NCBI GenBank assembly: GCA_022414725.1
Contig: CM039462.1
Coordinates: 13,275,233-13,339,232, forward strand
Source of the DNA: Microglena sp. YARC
Lineage: Eukaryota; Chlorophyta; Chlorophyceae; Chlamydomonadales; Chlamydomonadaceae
DNA: 64,000 bases
Direction: 5' to 3'
Part shown: in pieces, positions 24,201-36,361 of the stretch
Layout: each line of letters starts with the position of its first letter
How positions within the stretch are numbered: the stretch's first letter is position 1
The notes under the pieces: model-generated
Databases searched by the model: none
Seen by the model: only the letters and a program-made list of their open reading frames with translations
What the model was told of the DNA's origin: nothing
Position numbers and translations under genes: made by a program

Positions 24201-27200
24201 AACTCATAGGAGCTACGATCTTACCTGCCTGCCACATACCATCAATAATTATTATCATCCATCCTTGGACCGTAAAAAATGGTCGCCGACAACACGATCA
24301 TACCTTCGAGAGACTGCTGTCGTTGCCTAGCCTGCCCGCTGTCACTGATCAGATATGCAACCATCACCTTAACTCTAGAGATGTTAGAACCACGTCCTTC
24401 TCGACCAGCAGCCAGAGCCCCCTTTATCTCATCTTCATGCCCTCAACTGGTTTACTACCCAACACTCAAGCCGTTTTTTCCCTTTCAACTTGCTCGGATC
24501 CATCACTATGGAGAGCCACGGCGGGCTTGGACTCCTCAAAAGCCTGAGTGGACTTGAGTACTTTCCAGGTACGGAGTCTCCCACCCCCAACCTACGCCTC
24601 TACCCAGAGTCTACCACCCCCACCCTATGCCTCTACCCTGAGTCTACCACCCCCAACCTATGCCTCTACCCTGAGTCTACCACCCCCCAACCTATGCCTC
24701 TACCCTGAGTCTACCACCCCCACCCTATGCCTCTACCCTGAGTCTACCACCCCCAACCTATGCCTCTACCCTGAGTCTGCCACCCCCAACCTATGCCTCT
24801 ACCCTGAGTCTACCACCCCCACCCAATGCCTCTACCCTGAGTCTACCACACCCACCCCATGCCTCTACCCTGAGTCTACCACCCCCAACCTATGCCTCTA
24901 CCCTGAGTCTACCACCCCAACCTATGCCTCTACCCTGAGTCTACCACCCCCAACCTATGCCTCTACCCTGAGTCTACCACCCCCAACCTATGCCTCTACC
25001 CTGAGTCTACCACCCCCAACCTATGCCTCGACCCTGAGTCTACCACCCCCAACCGATGCCTCTACCCAGAGTCTACCACCCCCAACCTATGCCTCTACCC
25101 TGAGTCTACCACCCCCCAACCTATGCCTCTACCCTGAGTCTACCACCCCCAACCTTTGCCTCCACCCTAAGTCTACCACCCCCAACCTATGCCTCTACCC
25201 TGAGTCTACCACCCCCACCCTATGCCTCTACCCTGAGTCTAACCACCCACAACCTATGCCTCTACCTTGAGTCTACCACCCCCAACCTATGCCTCGACCC
25301 TGAGTCTACCACCCCCCAACTCATGCCTCTACCCTGAGTCTACCACCCCCAACCTATGCCTCTACCCTGAGTCTACCACCCCCAACCTATGCCTCTACCC
25401 TGAGTCTACCACCCCCAACCTATGCCTCTACCCTGATTCTACCACCCCCACCCTATGCCACTACTCTGAGTCTACCACCCCCACCCTATGCCTCTACCCT
25501 GAGTCTACCACCCCCAACCTAGTGCCTCAACCAACAACCTACCACCCCCAACCTATGTCTCAACAGAGGACTTCCTGCCCTAATCTATGCCTCTATCAAG
25601 AGACCTCCTCCCCATATCCTCCGCAAGAGGACGTAACCATAAGGCCCTACCCCAAGGCCCTCACCTCAAACCCCTGGCACGCGAACACCCCCCTTAACCA
25701 ATCCCACTCCAAACCCTCCAAATCTATAGGGGACCCCCTCATAAAGCTGGGAAGTAAAGCAAACAAGAAGTACCTGTGGACCAACAGCCACTTCACCCTT
25801 CTGCCATGCCGAAAGTAAACAAGCCCAGCAAGCTGGCGAAGATTCTGGCTCTCAACATAAAAAATGGTGTAGCGCCTGACCCCAGTTCCACGGTCTCGCA
25901 ATACCTAAGTCACATGGACCACTTCGACACACCTCAATTTGTAATTGAGTGTACTACCCCCCAGTACCACATCAGCCCCATGCCCACCTCTCCCATCCCA
26001 AATAGTACCACTAAAGCCATTAACTTGACTCTGTCCTGGGATACGTGGCACACACACCCCCTTGATTCGGAATCAACTCGGTTGATTTGGTGGCTCCTTT
26101 GGAACATTCTTCCGTGGCTACACTGGATTGCCTACAGGGTCTCCTTACAGAGACGGTGCCTCGGTGCAACGCACACAAAAAATGAAGAACGTCTCCTCGC
26201 CCCCACCTGTATTAGGGACATACTTATTCAAAAATACGCATTCAATGCCTATCTCCAGCCCCCCCATGACCCGACATGTAGAGGAGGAAAGCGCACCCCA
26301 CCTCAGCAAGGCCAGCCCACAATCCCCCGGCCCTAAGCACTATCCTACCATACATTGAGAAACAAATCTCAAGCCACTGCCAAGTGCACGCCATCAATGC
26401 CTACCTCGGTGGACCACATGTCAACACAGGGGAAATTTTTCAAATTTGGGGGAGAGACATCACCAAATACTCAAAGCAACCCGAAGCGACCTGGGTGTTA
26501 GGCCGCTTCACTTTCACCTCAGCGGGAAATTTTTCAAATTTGCTGATGCAGGCCTACATGCACACTGAATGCCCCCAGATGGGCATACTCCACCAAATTG
26601 CACAACCCGATTATAACCCTGAACACACCAATCCCCACAACCTTTCCTCTGTTGAATCCTACAACTTTGGAATCCTACCTGGTAGCAGCAAAAAACAAAT
26701 CCTGGAACGTCTACAAGGACATAATAAATGTATCTTGCACTTTACCACCCCCTCCCAACCGCATATGGACATGCCGGCTGTCTCAAACAATACCATAACA
26801 CCTGGTATTGGATAGACTCAGAAAACCTCTCGCCCATCCCCTTGGACTCCACACCGGGCGCCTGGCAGGCCATATATGGGCAAATCCTCATCCTTAAAGA
26901 TGAGAGCGGCAGACATGAGGTTTTTGGACCCCCAATTCCAGCTTGGTAATGCGTCGGCTGTTACCAAAGATACAACCCCTCCGAACCCAATGCCTACGCT
27001 AACCAACATGGAATATATACCATGATGGAGGACACCAGCTCACCCCCAACGCACCTCCCCCCCAAACACACGAATGGACTGCGACATGGGAGATGTTGCC
27101 TTAGACCCAACCCTGAGTGCTATCCTACCATACATTGAGAAACAAATTCGATGCCACTGCCAAGTGCACGCCATCAATGCCTATCTCGGTGGACCATATG

Positions 27201-30200
27201 TCGACACAGAAAAAAATATTCAAAATTTGGGGAGAGACATCACCGGATACTCAAGGGCAACCCGTAATGACCTGTGTGTGTTTGGCCGAACCACTTCATC
27301 CCTCACAGGGGGAATTGTACTAATATGCTGATGCAGGCCTACATGCACACCGAATGCCCCCAGATGGGAATACTTCACCGAATCGTACAACCTGATTATA
27401 ATCCGGAACACCCAAACCCGCACGACCTTATCCCTGATGAACCCTACAACCTTGGGATCCTACCTGGCAGTAGCAAAGACCAAATCCTCCAACGTCTGCA
27501 AGGACACAGTAAATGTATCTTGCACTTTACCACCCCCCTCCCAATCGCATATAAACATGCTGGTTGTCTAAAAAAATACCATAACATCTGGTATTGGATA
27601 GACTCAGAAAACCTCTCGCCAATCCCTTGGACTCCACACCGGGAGCCTGGCAGGCCCTATATGGGAACATCTTCATCCTTAAAAAAGAGAGCGCAGACAT
27701 GAGATTTTTGGACCCCCCAATACCATCTTGACGTTGCGACGATGGATACTATAGACACAACCCCTACTACAACTCCTACAAAACCCATGCCTTCACAAAC
27801 CAACATGGAAGATACCATGATGAAGGACGCCAGCCCGCCCGATCGCACATCCCCCCCCAACACGCAAATGGACTGCGATAGAGGAGATGCTGCCCCTTCA
27901 ACTGTCACCAACCTGAAAAAAACGTGGTAACACAGAGCACCCCCCCACCAAAAAAAATATCAGGCACCCCAACAAGCATCTGAAACACTCGCAAAACCTG
28001 GGACCCAACATTAAACTCAAACAAACACCAATCCACAACTTTTTCCCCCCCCACCTCTACCACCACCAATTCCAAGGGAGCCCCCCCCCCCAACAGGCTA
28101 AGAAGCTCAAACAAACATGCTTTAAACCAACCCATTCCTTTTACCCCTAAGGATAATGGACCTGCCCAACAACCCACCCACCATGCCCAGTCACCCCACT
28201 ACTACATGGATAACATACATTTTCTACTCCTCAACTGCAGAGGGCTGAGGAGCTCCTGGGAGCTAATTCTCAATCACATCCTAGACCACAAAACCTGATG
28301 TGGCTATTCTTACAGAAACCAAACTGCTCTCCTGCCTCTCCTTCATCCAATTCATCAAGAAGGAACTCCCCCAATACTCCCTTCACCACAGTAGTGTGGC
28401 CAAAACCCCGGACAACAACCACGGTAAAGGAGGGGTCATAATCCTCACCCACAAGCAATTAGGCCCCCCCGTCCACCATGAAGTCAATGCAGACCTGGCT
28501 GGTTGCCTGGTGCACATCACCTTCGGCTCAACCACCCCAACTCCTACACACATCATAGGCGTCTACATGCCCCATGACCAAGGCCTTATGGACCCTGGCT
28601 AAAAAATGCTGTGACCTACACCCCTCATTCCCAACTGCTAGTGTCTGCCTCCCCTTGGGACAGGCAGGATTGGGTATCCCCTCCCTAATGGTGGACTATG
28701 CTCAAATTACAGCAGCCCACCTCACTAGGTCCCTCAACGACACGGGGAAACTAGGCAGGCTCACTACAGCCCTCCTCCACAAAGAAGCTGCTATGCTCCA
28801 GGGTATGGATCCTCTTACCTTGCCCAGCCACACACTTCAATACTTTACCTTGGCCAGGCAAATGCACATCCTCAAAAGAGCCTCTATCCAAATCCATATG
28901 GAGGATGAAACCCTACTCAACCCCCTTCAAGACTCCCTCCCGGACTTACCCCAACACACCATTCCCCCCCAACCTTCTCAAAACCCTCATCCCCTTGGGC
29001 ATTACTTCCCTAGCTGACATTGTGAGCCCTGATGGGACCACAATCATCCCATCCAATACCCTCTCGCACACCTATGGCACCAGAGTCTCCACTAGGCATA
29101 AAGTTGCCCTCAACAGACTCAGCCTACACCTGTGCTCTCCACCCCCACCTGGAAGCCCATCTCAACCCTACTCCTGCCACAGCCCCCTGCCTTGGCATCG
29201 AGGACCCTCCCCATCCACCTACGCATTCCCCAACGGCACATTACCAAGTTCTCCACATATACTATCAGCCACCACCTTAACAACTGGGACACCGCCCCCA
29301 AACTGCCCCGACCCTTGACCCCCAATGCCGGCATCCTTACCCCAACCACAACACAGCCCCCCACGCATAATATCGAGGAGATCCCTGCCTCCAATGCACA
29401 CATGTGGTGGGCCAGAGAGTCCTATCTTCACCCACCAAGTATGCTCAAGCCTGGAGCACTGACCCCAAGATTGCTTGGACTGCCAGAATGCAATTCATCA
29501 GAAATGACACCCACAAATGTACTGACGCCTCCTACTACAAACACCACACATCCGTAAGAACAGCTCCCCCGTCGACCTGGTGCATGCTGTCTCTACCCCA
29601 GACCTTCTTGCTCCCCCAACCCCAGCCAAGCTCCTCCACCTTCTATATGGAAACCAACACAGCCTGACCCACCTCCTGGGCTTCAGAGCCCAAAAGAGGA
29701 AGGCTAACGAACCTAGAGAAACCCCCCATCACAGATATTGGAGGGTCCAGAAAGCCCCATGCACCATTCTCTGCCACCATCTCCCTTGTTACATATCTGC
29801 TGGCCTCCCCGTGCATTCCCACAACTACTCCTCTGCCACCTCCATTGTGGTCACTTGGTCCCCCGTCCATCTCACAGAGGAACAAATCACCCTGCTGGTT
29901 GGCCCCACCAGATTTCAGGAACTCCTCCATGCCTACAACACTGAAACTACCCCCAAAGCCCCCTCCCCCTCCATTCCACCCAGACAAGACCTCCACCTCA
30001 CTAACCTCCAACAACAAGGACAGTGGGCGGAGGGAGGAAAGTTTTTGATGCCAAATGGTATAGCGAACTCAGGCAAAACCTCATCATTAACACGGCAGAC
30101 ACCACCCAGAATGGGATATCCACCCCCCCGGCAAATACCACATACAGGCTGGTACACTGAATGACAGGTACCACCACCTCCCTCCCCAACTCAAGAACGG

Positions 30201-33200
30201 AGACACCACCTACATCTACTCACCAACAGGCCAATGTGTCGGTCATATACCCTCTCCCAACTCCACCTCCTCACCACAGAACCATACCACCAAGGCACAC
30301 TCTCCCCACCTCTGGACCCTCCACAGCACAGGAACCTTCGCTGGAGACGTAGCCACCCTCCTATCACAGCACAAAGACACTACCATCTCCAATGTCTCCC
30401 TGACATACACAAAGCTATGTCCACCCTGGGGATGACAACGGACCTTGACACATCACCCCTCCTAATGAGTTCCCACCTCCCATGGGCAACACCCCCACCC
30501 CCCATTGGCCAACTGTTTGGCTTAGGACCCCACTGCTACACCCAACCTTGGTACGGGGGAAACACACACCTCACCAGCCAGAACCCTGAAGAGGCCCACA
30601 AGGCTGTTCGATGGGGCACTAGGCAGTGCCATACATGCTCACACCCTTGATATTCCCGCGTGCACCATTCTCTTGGTCCCACAAAAAAAAACCCACATAT
30701 GCCCATAACGCCCTCCTAAATCACCATGGGCTATGGAACTAGCCACTCTGCCTCCCAAGGCCAAACCCCTCACCCCTCCCTAATCTGGACGGGGGGAAAA
30801 CTCAACCCTACCAGAGACACAGAGGAACCTACAAACTCATTTGCCATCTCAAACCCAGCTGGGCCATGCCAAGTACCTCCACAACCCACCCACCACATGG
30901 GCCCAAAACCGTGAGGGACATGGGGGCCACTTCCATCCCACGACCAGGTCCCCCCCCCTCCCAACTGGGCCTTCCTACCACCACTACCCAAGGCACTTAG
31001 CTCCCTCCTTAAGACCTGGGCACAACAACCCACCCCCATGCAGATAGACCCCACACCCATAACACCCCCCGTGCTCCCGTGCACACATGCTATCCTACAA
31101 GCACCAGGCCTCGCTCTATACAAGATGGAAGTGCCATCATAGACAAAGACGGCGTCCTACGCGTAGGGGCAGGCGTATACTCCCCCAGGGCCGCTGCACG
31201 TAGCCTCCGCATAGACCCTGGCGGACAGGGCATCACTGCCGACATCAAATCGCGCCGAACTCGTGGCAATCCAACAAGCACTCATACACTCCGAAATAGA
31301 TGAAGACTCACCATCTACTCCGACAGCTTATGTTCCTTGCCAGCTTATTAACCTGCACATTTACCATCCCAGCAGGACCCCGGGAAAACAACACCGCTAC
31401 CTCCTGCAAGACATCGCCATCCACATTATCAACAGACACAACGCTGCTGCTACCACACGCCTGCTTAAGGTCCGATCTCACTCAGGAATCATAGGGAATG
31501 ACGAGGCAGACACGCTCGCGAAAGAAGCGACGACAGGATACAATGTAAATTGGGCCAGTTTAAAACAGGGGAGCATGCGCACCTCAATATGCATTGGCCG
31601 TCTGTCCAGCCCCCCAAAATCTATTAATGGGGACCAGCCCCCCCGGCACCCGGCCAACAATCTCACCAAGGGTATCAAGGCTAACCTCCCCACCCCCCTG
31701 CACACCGGGCATGCCAACACCACGGGCATATACTCCTCCATGTGGGAGCAAGCCAACCCCTTCCTCCTCCCTCAGGCTAGTATCGTTTCTGGCAATCCAC
31801 CGACATGAAATGGTGGCAAAAAATACAAATCCACAAGGCTCGGTGGGGACGCTTATGGACTAGGAAATTGGCGTACAGATACAAACTCCCCTATGGTACT
31901 AGCACTAGCCCCCCTCTGATGATAACTGCCCTCTTTGTCGCAAAGCACAGGACGGAGCTGGCCATATTCTTGCTGGGTGCAGCCACCCTGTCTTCAAAGG
32001 AATGTATATTAACAGACATAATAAGGCGGTCCAAATCATCCAAAAGGCAGTAGCCAAAGGAGCTCTGGGGGCTCTCCCCATGTACATGGATGCAGGCACT
32101 TGTGAAGCGAACTCCGACATTCCACAAGACCCCCAACCACCCTCAAACCCCCTGATCTTCCCCAAGCCACATGGGATAAATACAGGCCTGATCTCCCCCT
32201 CATTGACGACGAATCCAAACCAAGAAAAGCCTACCTAGTTGAACTGGGCTACTGCTCAGACACTAACCACCAAATCAAATTCCAGAAAAAGAGCGTTCAG
32301 CATAAGGAGCTCCAATGTATCCTTCAACAACAAGGATTCCTTGTACACTACCTAGTCTTCACCATAGGTACCACTGGTACCATACCAATCACAACTATTA
32401 CCAATCTCTCCACCTTAGGGATCAGTCGCGAACACGTAGACAAACTCATCTCTAAGCTGCACAGAGAATCTACCGCCTCCTGTACCAGCATTCTTGCCAC
32501 ACGTCGCATGAAGGAGTCCCTCCCGCCTGGAGGGTGACACTTACTATGTCTGCCATGGTGACTTTCCCCAGCTGCGGCGTACGGGAGGGTCCCCTTAACA
32601 CCACGCCCCTCCAGGCGTTATCTTTTTTTTTTTTATTGTATTAGTAGTGTTTCTTGGGCTGTTTAGATGCTAGTTTTAGCAGGTTGTTTTCAGCTAGTGC
32701 AACAAAATACAGCACCGCAGCCTTCTGCTGAGCACTACGGATGCCTGTCTCCCACAGAGAGCCAATAATGGCTGAACTTGTGCATGTGAGGATGGATATT
32801 GTTTTAGTAGTGTTTCTGGGACCGTTTTTGATGCTGGATTCGGCAGTGTTTTAGCACTGTTTCTGGTACTGGATTTGATACTGTGTAAAGCAGAGTTTCT
32901 AGTTCCGTTTTTGATGCTTGTCTCCCACAGAGTGCCGATAATGGCTGAAGTTGTGCATGTGAGGATGGATATTGTTTTAGTAGCGTTTCTTGGGCTGGTT
33001 TTGATGCTTGTTTTGGCAGGGTTTTTTCAGCTAGTGCAACAAAATACAGCACCGCAGCCTTCTGCTGAGCAATACGATTGCCTGTCTCCCACAGAGCACC
33101 GATAATGGCTGAAGTTGTGCATGTGAGGATGGATACTCTGTTAGTAGTGTTTCTGGGACTGTTTTTGATGCTAGTTTTATAAGTGTTAATGACACTTTTT

Positions 33201-36200
33201 TGATACTGTATTAGCAGTACTCTTGGTACTGTTTCTGATACTGTTTTATATGTGTTTCTGGTACTGTTTTGGATACTCTCTGTAAGCAGTGTTTTATCAG
33301 TGTTTGGGGGCTATTTTTGATGCTGTTTTTAGCAGTTTTATAGCTATGTTTTACCAGTGTTTTGGCAATGTTTTTAGGACTGCTTTTGATGCTGCTTTTA
33401 GCAGTTTTATAGCTGTGTTTTAGCAGTGTTTTGGCAATGTTTTAGGACTGTTTTTGATGCTGATTTTAGCAGTGTTTTATCAGTGTTTTGGGACTGTTTT
33501 TGATGCTGGTTTTAGCAGTTTTTAGCTGTGTTTTAGCAGTGTTTTGGCAGTGTTTTCAGGACTGTTTTTGATACTGGTTTAAGCAGTGTTTTATCAGTGT
33601 TTTGGACTGTTTTTGATGCTGGTTTTAGCAGTTTTTAGCTGTGTTTTAGCAGTGTTTTGGCAGTGTTTTCAGGACTGTTTTTGATACTGGTTTAAGCAGT
33701 GTTTTATCAGTGTTTTGGACTGTTTTTGATGCTGGTTTTAGCAGTTTTTAGCTGTGTTTTAGCAGTGTTTTGGCAGTGTTTTCAGGACTGTTTTTGATAC
33801 TGGTTTAAGCAGTGTTTTATCAGTGTTTTGGGACTGTTTTGTTGCTGGTTTTAGCAGTGTTTTAGCTGTGTTTTAGCAGTGTTTTGGCAGTGTTTTTTAG
33901 GAACTGTTTTTTGATGCTGGTTTTAGCAGTGTTTTTGGGGACTGTCTTTGATGCTGTTTTTAGCAGTGTTTTAGCAGTGTTTTGGGACTGTTTTTGATGC
34001 TGGTTTTAGCAATTTTTAGCTGTGTTTTAGCAGTGTTTTGGCAGTGTTTTCAGGACTGTTTTTGATACTGGTTTAAGCAGTGTTTTATCAGTGTTTTGGG
34101 ACTGTTTTGTTGCTGGTTTTAGCAGTGTTTTAGCTGTGTTTTAGCAGTGTTTTGGCAGTGTTTTTAGGACTGCTTTTGATGCTGGTTTTAGCAGTGTTTT
34201 TGGGGACTGTCTTTGATGCTGTTTTTAGCAGTGTTTTAGCAGCGTTTTGGGGGACTGTTTTTGATGCTGTTTTTAGCAGTGTTTCTGGCACTGTTTTGAT
34301 GCTGTTTAGCACTGTTTTGTATACTGTTTTAGCAGTGTTTTAGTAGTGTTTATGACATTGTTTTGATGCTGGTTTTAGCAGGGTGTTTTCAGCTAGATAC
34401 TGTTTTATAAGTGTTTCTGGTACTGGTTTTGTCACTGGATTGAGCACAAATTTAGGGCTTGTGTCAGTAAAACGATTTGTGGGGACCTAGTTGATCAGTG
34501 CCTGATTTCGTACCAGCCAGCTCCTGAATCAAGGTTGGGCAGGTCCCTTCAGCCTTTTTGGCTACCCATACACATACTAAAATGTGTTTACATGCTAAAT
34601 ACGTTTACATGCTAAAATGGATTTACATGGCCCCTGTCGGTAAAACGATTGTTAGGGGGTTCAGTTCATCAGTACTCTTTCTTATTTAAGCCCTTCCTAT
34701 CACTGTTGGGTAAGTTTTACCGTTTTACCATTTTACCGACGGGGGCCCTGAGTTTGTGCTACAGTGGGAAGTTTAAATGCTAAAATGCAACATTCCCACC
34801 CAGAATGCACCCTTATAAGTAGGAATCGGCAATATGATATCATATGAAATCATGTCATCATGTGATATCATATGATGCCGGCGGTCTGACCAGGTAGCTT
34901 TGGCCTGGGGCATCATATCATATGATTTTTGATCATATGATTTTAGTATGATATCATATGATATCATACTTGTCTTCGGTCAACATCATATGATTTTCCG
35001 TTCCCTACTTATAAGCCCCCAAATTAACACTGTTTCCTACTTCCATATATCACTTGATCTAGCTCACTACCTTGTACCATCATCTGATGATTATGTTGGC
35101 TGTTGTTGGCGAATGCATCAAACTTGTATTGCTTGTATTAACGTGCTAAAATGGATGCACAACCTAAAATGAGGAGACGTGCACTGAAAATGTGAGGGTC
35201 ATCAACCCCCTTTTCTGCACCCCTACGCCAACCTTCCCACCCAGAATGCACCCTTACAAACCCCCAAATTAACACTGTTACTCACCTCCGTATATCACAT
35301 GATCTGGTTCACAACCTTGCACCATCATCTGATCCATGACCTGCAAAATCTGTCGCCACATTCCGCATCTCTGAAAGGTGTTGACCAGGGCAGTGTAGGT
35401 GACCACGTCTGTGTTGGCGAATGACCAGCCTGCTGCATGCTCTTCATATATCGCATACGCCTTCTTCCAATTGCCCCCTACAAGGACGTGAAGACAAGGG
35501 TGCATTCAAATAGCTACAAGCTACTAGCTACTAGCTACTATATCACATATGCCTTCTTCCATTGCCCCCCTACATGGACGTTAAAAACAAGGGTTGCATT
35601 CAAACTATAAGCAACTAGCTACTAGCTACTTATCGCACATGCCTTCTTCCATTACATCACTATATGGATGTGAAGACAAGGGTGCATTCAAATAGCTACT
35701 AGCTACTAGCTACTATATCGCATATGCCTTCTTCCATTGCCCCCTACATGGATGTGGAGACAAGGGTGCATTCAAATTGCTACTAGACTACAAGCCATAA
35801 GGGTACATTCAAATAGCTACTAGCTACTATATCTCATATGCATATTAGTATACATGTTTTATGTACATGTATCACATATACCGAATATATCATATTTATA
35901 TTAGTATACATGTATTACGTATGTGTATATCATATATATCATCTATCATATGAAGATTAGTATACATGTATTACGTATGTGTATATCATATATATCATAT
36001 TTCATATTTATATTAGTATACATGTAGTATATATATGTATCACATATACATATATCAGTAAACATGTATTACATAAATGTATCCTATATATCATATATCA
36101 TATGTATTATTATGCATGTATTACGTATCTATCATATATCATATGTATATAAGTATACATGCATTTATGCATCAACATATCCCACAGTCTAATAAGCTAT

Positions 36201-36299
36201 CAGTAATGTAGCACACAGAGACCCACCCTTTAACCCTAAACTCTAAAACGAGTCGAGAATCCTTCTTTGGAATATTTATATATATACAGGTAAATATAT

Positions 36300-36361
<62 letters not shown>

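Larger units (their letters stand above)
23151..32634 (+). mobile_element. Dual-endonuclease (Dualen/RandI-type) LINE, 9.48 kb, defective
   Basis: A perfect 13-bp target duplication ATTGTATTAGTAG flanks the element (23,138-23,150 and 32,635-32,647). The outer flanks rejoin the exon 7 junction repeat, proving insertion into it. Plus-strand coding remnants, in order: gag-like region with a 33-bp minisatellite, two copies of a cysteine-protease-like module, a truncated APE endonuclease, the C-terminal end of reverse transcriptase, RNase H, a CCHC knuckle and a PD..E restriction-like endonuclease, then stop and a T12 tail. The reverse transcriptase catalytic core is missing and there are many frameshifts, so it cannot move by itself. 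Confidence 0.85.

Noticed and set aside
28200..31560. Intact reverse transcriptase gene
   Set aside because: No catalytic FADD/YADD motif in any frame; only the C-terminal tail is present and frames are broken.
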